Assembly: GCF_002874775.1 (NCBI RefSeq) | Contig: NZ_CP020991.1 | Coordinates: forward strand, 1,121,225-1,185,224 | Length of the DNA stretch: 64,000 bases | Reading direction: 5' to 3' | DNA from: Monoglobus pectinilyticus | GTDB lineage: Bacteria > Bacillota > Clostridia > Monoglobales > Monoglobaceae | Shown: positions 1-8,731 of the stretch, piece after piece | Numbering within the stretch: the first letter of the stretch is position 1 | Layout of the letters: each line of letters starts with the position of its first letter | Position numbers and translations under genes: made by a program | The notes under the pieces: generated by a model | What the model saw: the letters and a program-made list of their open reading frames with translations, nothing else | Told to the model about the DNA's origin: nothing | Database searches by the model: none

Positions 1-182
1 ATCAATGATGCGGTGAACGTGAGCCGGGAAAGCTTTGACCCGGCCATGAATTAATGAAGCTACCGAGCTATGCAGTTTGTCAATGGACTGCACAGTAAGG
101 GAATTTTAACCATTGACTACGCTCGTAGTGCCTCTTGAGGATACTTCTTTGGACAGGGGTTCAATTCCCCTCACCTCCACCA
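1..182 (+). ncRNA. ssrA: tmRNA (ssrA), 3' part only
   Basis: The window opens inside a transfer-messenger RNA, which rescues stalled ribosomes. The 3' end shows a T-arm (AGGGG, a TTCAATT loop, CCCCT) followed by a tRNA-like acceptor end in CCACCA at 177-182. Upstream, CCGGG and CCCGG around position 30-40 form a pseudoknot-type stem. No ALAA-stop tag end is visible, so the tag reading frame and the 5' acceptor half lie before the window. A rho-independent terminator follows within 10 bp. The 3' end is confident; the remaining boundaries are unseen. Confidence 0.85.
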
Positions 183-190
183 AAATATAA

Positions 191-221
191 AAACCGGCAA
201 ATTAAGCCGGTTTAATTTTAT
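191..221 (+). terminator. Terminator of tmRNA
   Basis: Stem AAACCGGC (191-198) pairs with GCCGGTTT (206-213) and is followed by a T-rich stretch. It sits just after the CCA end of tmRNA. Confidence 0.75.
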
Positions 222-283
222 ATTTATAAATTAGTTTAAAGATATTATAGCCAGGCAAAGAACAAAATAAGGAATGAAAAATT

Positions 284-559
284 ATGAATCAGATAACATT
301 AGATTTAACCGGGTGCAAGTCACCATTAGAATTACATTTGATTATAAAAAATACTTTTGGATTTCCTGATTTTTATGGAAATAATCTGTCTGCACTATGG
401 GATAGCTTGTGGGAATATTGTCCTCCTGATACCGTCATTTATGTGAAAGGCGTTAATACTCTGCCAAAAGATTTTGATGAGTATATGAATAAGATATTTG
501 ATATATTCAAAAGATTAGAAGATGAAGATGAAAATATAAAATTTGAAATTATGTCTTAA
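284..559 (+). CDS. Barstar-family protein (ribonuclease-inhibitor fold)
   Basis: A 91-residue protein with the barstar pattern: an N-terminal strand, then the FGFPDFYGNNLSALWDSLWE segment near residues 26-45, which matches the helix and loop that barstar uses to plug barnase, then acidic helices to the C-terminus. Barstar inhibits secreted or contact-delivered ribonucleases by binding the active site. No ribonuclease toxin is encoded next to it, so it is either an orphan immunity gene or a housekeeping barstar-like protein as found in many Bacillota. The gene stands alone between two terminators. The ATG at 284 has only a weak upstream GGAATG site. Family assignment is confident, partner unknown. 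Confidence 0.8.
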   Translation: MNQITLDLTGCKSPLELHLIIKNTFGFPDFYGNNLSALWDSLWEYCPPDTVIYVKGVNTLPKDFDEYMNKIFDIFKRLEDEDENIKFEIMS

Positions 560-602
560 ATATAAATATAAGAAATAACTAGATTAATAAGGTAACAAAG
601 TA

Positions 603-630
603 AAACCACAGTTTTAGCTGTGGTTTTTAT
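603..630 (+). terminator. Terminator after barstar gene
   Basis: Stem AAACCACAG (603-611) pairs with CTGTGGTTT (619-627) and runs into a T tract. It is placed 44 bp after the barstar stop codon. Confidence 0.75.
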
Positions 631-669
631 TATTTTGATGTCTTTTTTATTACATATTTTTAAAATATT

Positions 670-945
670 TTAAATTTTATTCCATACATAATAATGAAAT
701 AATTTAATTATAAACGAAGACATGTCATCAGGTTGTTCTATACCATTTTCTATAAATAGATCACACAGGACACTATCTTTAGGGTATATTAAATTATTTC
801 TTATCCATGTACCTAATCCAAAATGGTACCGATATAAGTCAATAATTCTAGTATTTTTAAATTTTAATAAGTCTTTTTCTGAAAACAGACTTTCAAGTGT
901 TGGAAATATATTTTCAATTTCACTGTATAAATTCAAATTAATCAC
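670..945 (-). CDS. DUF6794-like small protein
   Basis: A 91-residue soluble protein. Residues about 40-80 contain HFGLGTWIRNNL followed by a GIEQPDDMSSFI block. I recall this combination as the signature of the DUF6794 family, whose small proteins are often found in accessory or immunity-like clusters. No function is established. The gene is convergent with the barstar gene and lies just upstream of an XRE regulator on the other strand, in a low-GC accessory stretch. The start at 945 is preceded by a GAGGTGATT ribosome site. Family recall has not been checked by a search. Confidence 0.6.
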   Translation of the reverse strand: MINLNLYSEIENIFPTLESLFSEKDLLKFKNTRIIDLYRYHFGLGTWIRNNLIYPKDSVLCDLFIENGIEQPDDMSSFIIKLFHYYVWNKI

Positions 946-1067
946 CTCAAAATAGTAATATCTTAAAATCAGATAAAAGTGAATACGAAATTAAACTTTA
1001 TGTTAAGCTATAAAAAAGCAATCAAATATAATATAAATAATTTTAAAGTAGATTGAGGGGAGAAAAA

Positions 1068-1391
1068 ATGTATGAGGAATATATAAGGAAAAGAATAACA
1101 GAATTGCGGATGAGAAAAAATGTATCAGAAAGATGTATGAGTTTAGATATGGGACGTTCTGAAGGATATATAAATCATATAACATCAGAAAAAGCGATGC
1201 CGTCCATGAAAGAATTTTTTGAAATATGCAGATATTTTGGAATAACGCCTTACGAATTTTTTAATGAAAATATGAAGTACCCTGAACAAATACATAAAAT
1301 AATAAAAGGATTAAAAAAACTTAATGAAAAGGATACAGAATTGATAATTAATTTAATAGAAAGTTATAAAGATGATAATAAAAGATATTAA
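1068..1391 (+). CDS. XRE-family transcriptional regulator
   Basis: About 107 residues. An N-terminal Cro/C1 helix-turn-helix spans residues 5-60: RKRITELR, then SLDMGRSEGYINHI as helices 2-3, then a PSMKEFFEICRYF helix and a GITPYEFF end. A charged helical tail follows. The start is placed at ATG 1068 because GAGGGGAG lies 7 bp upstream; the longer TTG start at 1053 would overlap that site. It is a close relative of the two regulators at 23.1-23.8 kb, and like them it abuts the intergenic repeat. Target unknown; the nearby repeat may contain operators (inference). Confidence 0.8.
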   Translation: MYEEYIRKRITELRMRKNVSERCMSLDMGRSEGYINHITSEKAMPSMKEFFEICRYFGITPYEFFNENMKYPEQIHKIIKGLKKLNEKDTELIINLIESYKDDNKRY

Positions 1392-1404
1392 CACATCTGC
1401 GACT

Positions 1405-1539
1405 TCGCACCTCACAAGGCGGATTTCATCTGCATTGATACATATTAATGACACTGTAGGTTGTAAAGAAATGAGTAGGTATATATAACATACACTTTTT
1501 AAGAAAAGTGTGGTCACACTCGCAAGAAAAAGAAATGGT
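1405..1539 (-). repeat. Partial inverted copy of the intergenic repeat family (R1)
   Basis: Read on the minus strand this stretch matches the interior of copy R3 at 22.59-22.71 kb: GTGTGACCACAC, a T-rich spacer, a CATTA-type block, then GCAGATGAAATC. Its far end holds CGCAAGAAAAAGAAATGGTT, which is the hairpin arm found in all longer copies. It begins right after the XRE gene and ends inside a truncated HTH gene, so it appears to have replaced that gene's 5' half. Confidence 0.65.
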
Positions 1540-1692
1540 TTATATACATATTCTCAATACGAAATTGGTGTATTGAATTATCCTATTGAAACTCTAATAA
1601 AATTGGCAATTTTCTATAACACAAGTGTGGATTATCTTCTTAGATTAACTGATAATCCTACACCATATGAACGCAGTAAGTCAAAGAATTAG
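1510..1692 (+). pseudogene. Truncated XRE-type HTH regulator (C-terminal part)
   Basis: Only the C-terminal half of a Cro/C1-type DNA-binding domain is left: the YSQYEIGVLNYPIETLIKL recognition-helix region and the typical FYNTSVDYLLRLTDNPTPY end. The first two helices are missing. The first ten codons of the open frame (to about 1539) are repeat sequence rather than gene sequence, so a start at GTG 1510 would make a chimera. This looks like a regulator gene broken by the repeat family next to it. Confidence 0.6.
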
Positions 1693-1725
1693 ATAGGTTA
1701 TTATATATTGTTTTAAATTATTTTC

Positions 1726-2195
1726 TTTGTATATGACCCCATTAAAAAATTTTATTATTACATAATAATGGTGTTTGAACCATTTCTTTTTCTCGTAAGA
1801 AAAAGAAACGCTTCACCTGTGACCACACCTGCAAGGTGTGTGTAATATAAAGTATCTTGTTTTGCCATTACCTACAATGTCAATAATATGTATACGCAAA
1901 GAAAGAAAAAGTGCTTGCTCGCTTAGGTCGCCTACGGCTCCAAGGGGCGCTCGCACCCCGCTCATTTCACCATGAAGCGTGGCTTCATGATGAAAAAAGC
2001 CCTGTTACTTTCCCGTTGACTTTGTGTACTACCGTGAAAATAGATATTCCGAGTTACAATTGATTTAATTATTAAAAAATTGAAGGTTTAATTTTATTTA
2101 ACACAAAAATCAGGGTTTTTAGTGAACATCGGTAGGGCAAACGTAGTTTGCCGCGTTAGGTGAACTATCATCTGAACACGCAGTGTTCAATATAC
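1726..2195 (+). repeat. Intergenic repeat copy R2 (full unit, ~470 bp)
   Basis: The unit begins with TTTGTATATGACCCC and ends with GAACAC-loop-GTGTTC followed by AATATA, the same termini as copies R3-R6. In order it holds a TTTCTTTTTCT/AGAAAAAGAAA hairpin, a GTGTG-rich block, a GC-rich block near 1918-1965, a TTCATGATGAA-type palindrome, a CGTTGACTTTGTGTACT block, a variable hairpin (GGCAAAC at 2136-2142 with GTTTGCC at 2146-2152) and the terminal hairpin. No transposase or open frame is inside. Confidence 0.8.
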
Positions 2196-2268
2196 AATTA
2201 TTTTATTAAAACTATATAATTTATGATAATAAACTATTAAACTTAGTTATTATAAAACATTAATACAT

Positions 2269-2306
2269 AAGCCCGCCGGTTTTATATGAAAACCGGCGGG
2301 CTTTTT
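2269..2306 (+). terminator. Strong GC-rich terminator
   Basis: AAGCCCGCCGGTTTT pairs with AAAACCGGCGGGCTT and is followed by a T run on the plus strand. It would stop rightward transcription out of the repeat before the convergent fucosidase gene, and the stem may also slow leftward transcription. Confidence 0.8.
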
Positions 2307-2344
2307 ACTTTTAATCTAGAATTTTATTAAAATTCGTCCTTAAC

Positions 2345-5300
2345 TTAAACGGATACCTTAGCTTCATATGGAGTATCCACTAACGGCGTCATATTAGTCA
2401 CATCATCCCATACCATAACTTTTAGATTTCCGTTCGCCGCAGGAGCATATACCGCCGTGTTTGTCTCTGGCGTCACACCTGCACTCTTTATGTCAATCAA
2501 TACGCCTTCATCGTTATAAAGCGCAAATATAACTGTCGCATTTGCGCGTCCGTCAAACACATTCGAACTTACGGCGGCTGTGTAATTTCCTTCCGCTTCA
2601 GTTACTTCTAATCCGCTGTCTGCAGATGGCGTTGCGCTCGGAGCAACATCCGGAGTTGCGCTTGCGTCCGGGTCAGGATTATAATTCGGATTTTTAACCT
2701 CATATACTCCGTGCAAAGTCTTTACATTCGCTACCCACTTATCTTTAACATTTCCTTCTGTATAAAATACTGCATAAAGGTCGTGTTTTCCTGTCACGCC
2801 TTCAGGAACAGTAATCTTGCCCAAATCCTGCGCGCTGTACCCGGTTGCTGTAACCATACTATGTGCGATTTCAGGACCGTCCTTCGAATCCAGTCTTATA
2901 GAAACATATCCGTCAGTCTTAGCACGGGTATCCAATTCAAGCGAAAGACTCTTAAGTCTATCCATAGTACAGTCCGGATAATAATATCCAACTTCACCTG
3001 CTACTCCGCCGTGAGCGGGATAATATGTGTTATATATAAATCCCACATTGCCGGTTTTACTCTCTATTTTAGGCAATTGTGAATCGTTGACAGTATTAAA
3101 GAACCCTTTAGCATCCGTAGCTAAACTATCCCATGTCGCTTCTATATATTCCTTTTCGGTCTCGCCGAAGTTGTCAATTGTATACGTCTTACCAGCTGTC
3201 GCGTTAAATGAAAGCAAAGTCTCGTCCTGATTAAGTGTTCCGGTCACTACGTTTCCTTCGCTGTCCTTTACAACAGCTGTTCCCATGTACTTATTGCGGA
3301 CTTTTAACTCTCCGTCTGTTGCTGCAGTAACCTTTGCTTCAACAGGTTTGCCTTCACTCCAAGTCAGATCAACTGTAGCTCCGCCGAGTGCTTTAAGCCC
3401 CTTAAAGCTTCCTGCCTGCCAATCTGAAGGTATTGCCGGAATGAGGTTGATTGAACCATCATGGCTCTGCATAACCATCTCTGTTATACCGCTTGCCGCA
3501 CCATAGTTTCCGTCTATTTGGAAGTTAGGATGCTGGTCAAATAAGTTTGGTGATGTACGGGTTGTAAACAACTGATTAAGCAATGTCGATGCAAAGTCGC
3601 CGTTAAGCGCACGCGCATTTAAATTGATTCTCCATGCGACACCCCAGCCCTGACCGCTGCCGGCTCCGCGTCCGCTGACAGAACTCTGATATGCCTTAAA
3701 TATATCCTGCTCGCTTTCATTTTCGCTGTAAGCGCTCAAATGCTTGCCCGGGAACATCTCCCAAAGCTGTGAACAATGTCTGTGTCCGTTATTATTGTTT
3801 GCAATATGCTCATTTATGCTTGTTGACGCACCTGTAAACGGGTTAATTATATTCTTATATTTTCCGCTTCCATCAGCAACCGTCGAGAAGTCAAAAGCAA
3901 CATCTCCGCGTGCCCACTCTTTAATAAGGCCTTTTTCGTCAATAAGATTCGGCGCAACCTTACCCGGCTCATCTGCCAAATAACTTGACGGCATCTGTTC
4001 TGCTATCTTAGCCAGCAAATCAGCGTCTTCTGTCTCTTTGCCCAAAACTTTAGCCGCTTTTTGAACAGTGTCGTAAAGGTTTCTAACCAACTGTGTATCC
4101 ATTGCCGGTCCCGGCTGAACTCCGCCCTGTTCAGGCGAGCATGACGCCGCTGTAATTAAATATCCGGTTACAGGGTCTTTAACCAAGTACTTTGTAAAGA
4201 ATGATGCAGCACCCTTAATATATGGATAAACTTCTGCCAAATACTCGGTATCCAAATTATACTGATAATACTGCCAAGCATGGTCAAGCAGCCATACTCC
4301 TCCGGTAGGCCATAAGCCTGCTGTTGCGTTGTCTATAGGCATAGTACCGCGCCACAAGTCATAGTTATGGTGCATTACCCATGGGTCTCCCGGCTGATAT
4401 GTGTCATCGCCTCGGTCGTTATATATACCGTACTGGTTTGCAGCAGTTATAGAACCGCCCTGTGCCAATGAGGCAAAAGTTTCTATCAGCGGCTTTTCAT
4501 TTTCAGCCAAATTGAGCGGCTGTGCCGGCCAATAGTTCATTTCAGTATTAATATTTATAGTATACTTTCCGCCCCACGAAGCGCTTCTGCTTGCGTTCCA
4601 TTTTCCCGCAAGGGTCAGAGGCTGACTTATTTGTATTGGAATATCTCCGGTTGCGGCATTACCATCACGTCCCGGTCTCGAACCGGATATGAGCAGATAC
4701 TTTCCATAATTGAACTCCAGTGCCGCCAGCTGGTTATCACCGTCTCCATAAGCGCTGTATACGCCGTTTGCATTAGCCTTTGAAAGTGAGCTGTCTGCTC
4801 CTACTTTATAACCGCTGTCACCGTTTACATCTTTTCTGATCCTCTTCTCTGTAGGAACATTAGAATTATTAACGCCTTCTTTATTTGCAAGAGATAAAGA
4901 TGTGCGGGTAAACTGCTCACTGAAATCTGCGAGGTGTCTGCTCTTTATTGTCTGATAATCTTTTGATTTAACGTTGCTTACGTAAACCGCACAGTCGTTT
5001 GCCGGCTTAGCGTTGTCAACATTCAGATAGTCCACATAATTCGAAGCTCCGACAACATAGATTGTAGCTGTCTTTCCTCCGCTTATATTAATTGTGGTAT
5101 TATCATCAGAAACTGTTAAAACCGCTCCCGGCTCGCTGTCCACTATCATGTGAGCTTCAAAGCGTATAACGTTAGGACCGCCCGGCTCATTGCTCTTTCC
5201 TCCGTCTGTAACGCGCGCGGTAAGCTTAAGTTCATTATCGCTTACTTTTTCAAACTTATAGGCTGACGCGTCTTGATTATGGTATGTATGGAAAGCAGCG

Positions 5301-6259
5301 TCAAAATTGAGGTCGCCGTCTGATTCTATATGCGTAGCCACTGTTTGGTCCGGATAGCTGGCAAAGCTTTCTCTTGTAAAGTGATTGCCGTTATAATCAT
5401 AGTCAACAGTAACGGTACCGGTTTCCATATCCAAAGCTTTTGTATAATTTGTTACGTCCTTATGACTTTGATTAAAGTCAAGATATACTTCAACAAACGA
5501 CTTGAAAACTTTCTGTGATTTTGGATTTCCCAAGAATGTTGATTCCACCATGCGTTCCATACTGTATCTGTTTTGAACCGCTTCGTTCGTAGCAGAGTTA
5601 TCATTGTTTAAAGCCTGATTTGAGATACTCTTATTGGCAAACGCCGGGAAGTTAGTTCTAAATGTTTCATCTCCGACAACAGCGTCAGCCGAACCTATTT
5701 CTGCCGGATTTCCGTTTGCGTCAGCACCGCGGAAATATCTCCAGCCGCCCTCTTTGCTTCCGCTTGTCTGGTTAACTGCCGAAATACGCTCTGCATTAGC
5801 GATAGCAGTAGTATCCGTGTTTGAATTGTTTGATACAATTTCGCCATTCTCATTCTGCAAATCCGCATAGGGAGAACCGCTCCAAATGGTATCCTCATTG
5901 ATTTGAATGATTTCTTTGTCGATAGCTCCGGCTACCATACCACCCATTCTGCCGTTGCCTATAGGATATGCGTGAGTCCATAGGAACTCAGCATATGACC
6001 ACTTATCTAACTTTTCACCCGGTTTCGCATATGGACTTTGAACGTCGCTCTTGTCCTTATTGCTCCAGTTTGGATCCATGCTTGAGTAATTTTCATCCAC
6101 ATTTTCAACCATATTATTTGTCCACATTACAGTTTCAGGGTCAAAGTTCTTTGCCGCCGAAACATCTGAGGACTGCGACAGAACCACACCGCCGAAAGCT
6201 GCAGCGGTTAAACTAACGCCCACCGCAAAACTTAACAATCTTTTCCAGACTTTTCTCAT
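2345..6259 (-). CDS. Secreted GH95 glycoside hydrolase (alpha-L-fucosidase/galactosidase type)
   Basis: A 1304-residue exported enzyme. Residues 1-35 form a signal peptide. The GH95 N-terminal beta domain starts near residue 88 (FLWTHAYPIGNGRMGGMVAG, then INEDTIWSG). The (alpha/alpha)6 catalytic barrel follows with MNYWPAQPLNLAE, HHNYDLWRGTMPIDNA, HRHCSQLWEMFPG and QIDGNYG, where the Asp and Asn positions match those used by GH95 enzymes. GH95 members remove alpha-1,2-linked fucose, or alpha-L-galactose, from glycans by inversion. Residues ~1040-1190 look like a carbohydrate-binding module, then a Pro/Ala-rich linker and a last beta domain. AGGAGG sits before the ATG. A MocR regulator is divergent. 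Exact sugar specificity is not readable. Confidence 0.88.
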   Translation of the reverse strand: MRKVWKRLLSFAVGVSLTAAAFGGVVLSQSSDVSAAKNFDPETVMWTNNMVENVDENYSSMDPNWSNKDKSDVQSPYAKPGEKLDKWSYAEFLWTHAYPIGNGRMGGMVAGAIDKEIIQINEDTIWSGSPYADLQNENGEIVSNNSNTDTTAIANAERISAVNQTSGSKEGGWRYFRGADANGNPAEIGSADAVVGDETFRTNFPAFANKSISNQALNNDNSATNEAVQNRYSMERMVESTFLGNPKSQKVFKSFVEVYLDFNQSHKDVTNYTKALDMETGTVTVDYDYNGNHFTRESFASYPDQTVATHIESDGDLNFDAAFHTYHNQDASAYKFEKVSDNELKLTARVTDGGKSNEPGGPNVIRFEAHMIVDSEPGAVLTVSDDNTTINISGGKTATIYVVGASNYVDYLNVDNAKPANDCAVYVSNVKSKDYQTIKSRHLADFSEQFTRTSLSLANKEGVNNSNVPTEKRIRKDVNGDSGYKVGADSSLSKANANGVYSAYGDGDNQLAALEFNYGKYLLISGSRPGRDGNAATGDIPIQISQPLTLAGKWNASRSASWGGKYTININTEMNYWPAQPLNLAENEKPLIETFASLAQGGSITAANQYGIYNDRGDDTYQPGDPWVMHHNYDLWRGTMPIDNATAGLWPTGGVWLLDHAWQYYQYNLDTEYLAEVYPYIKGAASFFTKYLVKDPVTGYLITAASCSPEQGGVQPGPAMDTQLVRNLYDTVQKAAKVLGKETEDADLLAKIAEQMPSSYLADEPGKVAPNLIDEKGLIKEWARGDVAFDFSTVADGSGKYKNIINPFTGASTSINEHIANNNNGHRHCSQLWEMFPGKHLSAYSENESEQDIFKAYQSSVSGRGAGSGQGWGVAWRINLNARALNGDFASTLLNQLFTTRTSPNLFDQHPNFQIDGNYGAASGITEMVMQSHDGSINLIPAIPSDWQAGSFKGLKALGGATVDLTWSEGKPVEAKVTAATDGELKVRNKYMGTAVVKDSEGNVVTGTLNQDETLLSFNATAGKTYTIDNFGETEKEYIEATWDSLATDAKGFFNTVNDSQLPKIESKTGNVGFIYNTYYPAHGGVAGEVGYYYPDCTMDRLKSLSLELDTRAKTDGYVSIRLDSKDGPEIAHSMVTATGYSAQDLGKITVPEGVTGKHDLYAVFYTEGNVKDKWVANVKTLHGVYEVKNPNYNPDPDASATPDVAPSATPSADSGLEVTEAEGNYTAAVSSNVFDGRANATVIFALYNDEGVLIDIKSAGVTPETNTAVYAPAANGNLKVMVWDDVTNMTPLVDTPYEAKVSV

Positions 6260-6333
6260 TTTCTTTTCCTCCTATTTATTAGGTAAACATATTATACCTC
6301 GAAAATAATTTATTTTATAGAACCGCTTTAATG

Positions 6334-6362
6334 TTGATTTTTTGGTACCAATTTTGTATAAT
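6334..6362 (+). promoter_or_regulatory. Promoter of the MocR gene with a palindrome in the spacer
   Basis: TTGATT (6334-6339) and TATAAT (6357-6362) are 17 bp apart. The spacer holds the 10-bp perfect palindrome TTGGTACCAA (6342-6351), a likely operator. Because the gene downstream encodes a MocR regulator, autoregulation and control of the divergent fucosidase gene are plausible. Confidence 0.65.
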
Positions 6363-6433
6363 ACTATTAGTTATATTTTTGTAAAAAAACTTAAATAAAA
6401 AAGCAGGATAAATCATTGTTTTGGAGGCAAATT

Positions 6434-7816
6434 ATGGATAACCTTGAGTTCTACCCTGACCCAAATTCAAAACTTCCTCTTTATAAGCAGCTCTATAACC
6501 ATATAAAAGACGGTATTATCTCCGGGAAAATTACCGGCGGAGAACGGCTTCCGTCACGCCGTAAATTAGCTCAGAAGCTTAACATAAGCACAAATACCGT
6601 GCTCGGCGCATATCAGCTTCTCGAAAGTGAAGGTTATATTGTCCCCAAGGCCTCAAGCGGATTTTATGTTAATCCTGACTATAATCTTTTTCAAGACTCC
6701 GTTCATCTCGATTGGGAGACGCAGAGCGATGCAAAATATATATTCAGCCAAAACGGTCTTGAACTCTCCAAAATTCCGAAAAAATCTCTCGCCAGGATTT
6801 ACCGCAACGCCATATACGACCAGCCGGACTTATTTTCTCACGGAGAAAAGCCCGGAGACCCATGTTTAAGACAAGCGGTTGCAAAGTATTTGTATGCGGT
6901 CAGAGGTATAAAATGCGACGAAAATCAAATTATTATAGGCGCGGGAATTGATTACATTCTTACATGTCTTTGCCGCGTTCTCGGAAAAGATACAATTTGG
7001 GGATTGGAAAATCCGTGCTACCGCCGCTCTTTCAGCAGCATTCAAGACAGCGTTTCAGAAACAAGATTATTAAATATAGGTTTTGATGGATTCGATGTAA
7101 AAAATTTATTAAACAGTGATATTGACGTGCTGTATTTTATGCCTAATCATCAGTTTCCGGTCGGCCAGATTATCAGTGAGGATAGACGCCGTGAAATTCT
7201 TGACTGGGCAAAGATGGGCAACCATTATATAGTTGAAGACGATTATGACGGAAGCTTTATATACCAAAAAAACGCGCCTAGATCTTTATTCACTATGGAT
7301 GATTCCGAGAGAGTAATTCTCATGGGTGATTTTTCCCGCAGCCTCGCCCCTGGAATAAAAATTGCCTATTTAGTTATGCCAAAACCGCTGATAGAAAAAT
7401 GGAGCCTTAAACTTCCGTTTTATAATTGCCTTGCCTCACGGGCAGAACAATTTGCTGTAGCGGAGCTTATTAAAGACGGACACGCTATCAAATATGTTAA
7501 TTCCTTAAGAAAGATATACAAAGAAAAACAAGATATTTTGATATCCGCCCTAAACAATCTTCCATTCGCAAACCGGTTAACAATACATGGAGACAACGGC
7601 GGAACGCACCTTTTAGTAACTTTTAAAACTGAAAAAACAGAACAGGAACTCAAAAAATCAGCATATAAGGCCGGAGTAAAAATAATGCCGCTTTCAGCCT
7701 TCCTTTTTAAACAGTCTGACAAACTCCCGGATAAAACATTCATATTCGGTTATGGAGGACTTACAAACAACGAGATAGAAGAAGGAATTGCCGCTCTTTC
7801 ACATTTGCTTGATTAG
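6434..7816 (+). CDS. MocR-type regulator (GntR HTH fused to aminotransferase fold)
   Basis: About 460 residues. Residues 10-80 are a GntR winged helix (LPLYKQLYNHIKDGIISGKI, then LPSRRKLAQKL and TVLGAYQLLESEGY). The rest is a class-I aminotransferase-like fold that binds PLP: IVEDDYDG near residue 275 and the DFSRSLAPGIKIAYL segment near 310, which contains no lysine at the usual Schiff-base place (the Lys follows in PGIK). MocR proteins usually sense PLP or amino compounds and activate a neighbouring gene. Start ATG 6434 is chosen because GGAGG lies 8 bp upstream. It is divergent from the GH95 gene, about 175 bp away. Target not proven. Confidence 0.85.
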   Translation: MDNLEFYPDPNSKLPLYKQLYNHIKDGIISGKITGGERLPSRRKLAQKLNISTNTVLGAYQLLESEGYIVPKASSGFYVNPDYNLFQDSVHLDWETQSDAKYIFSQNGLELSKIPKKSLARIYRNAIYDQPDLFSHGEKPGDPCLRQAVAKYLYAVRGIKCDENQIIIGAGIDYILTCLCRVLGKDTIWGLENPCYRRSFSSIQDSVSETRLLNIGFDGFDVKNLLNSDIDVLYFMPNHQFPVGQIISEDRRREILDWAKMGNHYIVEDDYDGSFIYQKNAPRSLFTMDDSERVILMGDFSRSLAPGIKIAYLVMPKPLIEKWSLKLPFYNCLASRAEQFAVAELIKDGHAIKYVNSLRKIYKEKQDILISALNNLPFANRLTIHGDNGGTHLLVTFKTEKTEQELKKSAYKAGVKIMPLSAFLFKQSDKLPDKTFIFGYGGLTNNEIEEGIAALSHLLD

Positions 7817-7951
7817 AATATATATTATCAACAGTAAATAGATAAAATTAGTTTGGAAAATATTTCTTATCACAAGTGTATAACAAATATTATATTGTCA
7901 ATAATAAGTATAGGTGATAATATGAATAACAATGAGGAAGGAGCAAAAAAA

Positions 7952-8134
7952 ATGCTGGATTATAACAATATTCCTGTTGGTCTGAGCATGGCGCTTGCAC
8001 AGAACACCGGAGCTCTTGAGCATTTTGCAAAAATGACTGACGCGGAAAGACACAGCGTAATAAACAAAGCCCGCTGTGTTCAGACAAAACATGAAATGCA
8101 GGATTTGGTTGCCGGGCTGAGCGACAATTTTTAA
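7952..8134 (+). CDS. Small conserved clostridial protein, function unknown
   Basis: A 60-residue acidic protein with the pattern NIPVGLSMALAQNTGALEHF, then a TDAERHSVINKA helix and a short C-terminal EMQDLVAGL helix. Similar small proteins of this layout (ALAQN..A...F followed by R..VI..) are common in Clostridia, but I know of no function. The start is placed at ATG 7952 because GAGGAAGGAG lies directly upstream; an earlier in-frame ATG at 7922 has only a weak GGTGAT site. No signal peptide or membrane segment. A strong terminator follows. Confidence 0.65.
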   Translation: MLDYNNIPVGLSMALAQNTGALEHFAKMTDAERHSVINKARCVQTKHEMQDLVAGLSDNF

Positions 8135-8150
8135 GCTAACTTATATTCGA

Positions 8151-8192
8151 AAATATCCGAACATCATCACAGCGTGTTCGGATATTTTTATG
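8151..8192 (+). terminator. Terminator after the small protein gene
   Basis: AAATATCCGAACA (8151-8163) pairs with TGTTCGGATATTT (8175-8187), followed by T residues. Confidence 0.8.
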
Positions 8193-8223
8193 ATAAAAAC
8201 ACAAAAAATTTCCTGAAAAAGTA

Positions 8224-8252
8224 TTGATTTTAATTTCAATATATGCTATAAT
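8224..8252 (+). promoter_or_regulatory. Promoter of tRNA-Pro
   Basis: TTGATT (8224-8229) and TATAAT (8247-8252) with a 17-bp spacer, 33 bp before the mature tRNA start. Confidence 0.7.
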
Positions 8253-8285
8253 TCATTATTGTTGCAGATACATATAACAAGATAA

Positions 8286-8362
8286 CGGGGTGTGGCTCAG
8301 TTTGGTAGAGTACCTGAATGGGGTTCAGGTGGCCGCTGGTTCGAATCCAGTCACTCCGACCA
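8286..8362 (+). tRNA. tRNA-Pro (GGG anticodon)
   Basis: A full cloverleaf: acceptor CGGGGTG pairs with CACTCCG, D-arm GGCTCAG, anticodon stem CCTGA/TCAGG around loop ATGGGGT (anticodon GGG), T-arm CTGGTTCGAATCCAG, and an encoded CCA end. A promoter precedes it and a terminator follows immediately. Confidence 0.95.
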
Positions 8363-8363
8363 T

Positions 8364-8415
8364 ACCGAGTGTTCTTACAGGACTTGAAAAGTTCTGTAAG
8401 AACACTCGGTTTTTA
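8364..8415 (+). terminator. Terminator of tRNA-Pro
   Basis: A long stem, ACCGAGTGTTCTTACAG with CTGTAAGAACACTCGGT, directly after the tRNA and followed by TTTTT. Confidence 0.9.
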
Positions 8416-8731
8416 ATTTTTTGAATCACCAGTCTAATGAATATGCTTCACAACTACTGTCTGCAAATGGCGAGTTCCATTCACTTTAGCTGACATTCCT
8501 GCTGTGATAACTTTATGGAATTGTCCTATAACAATTTCTGCAAACCCATATTATACTGCCAAATCCATTATACACCTGATTTTATCAAATACCACTCTTT
8601 TCAAAAAATCAACCCTATAGTATTAATATTCACCTTTATTATAGCCTTTAATTTTTTGTGAAACATAATTGAAAGACTAATCGTTCTTGTAATATTTTTT
8701 TGTTCATGTTTCAATAATATTATTATAAATC
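8416..8731. other. Intergenic stretch without a supported gene
   Basis: No open gene is seen. On the minus strand there is a short coding-like stretch ending at about 8438 (AEIVIGQFHKVITAG) that is interrupted by a stop codon upstream. It could be a decayed gene fragment, but it matches nothing I recognise. Confidence 0.3.

Noticed and set aside
8416-8731. Minus-strand gene between tRNA-Pro and the YxeA gene
   Set aside because: A short coding-like stretch is interrupted by a stop and matches no family, so it is described only as a possible remnant.
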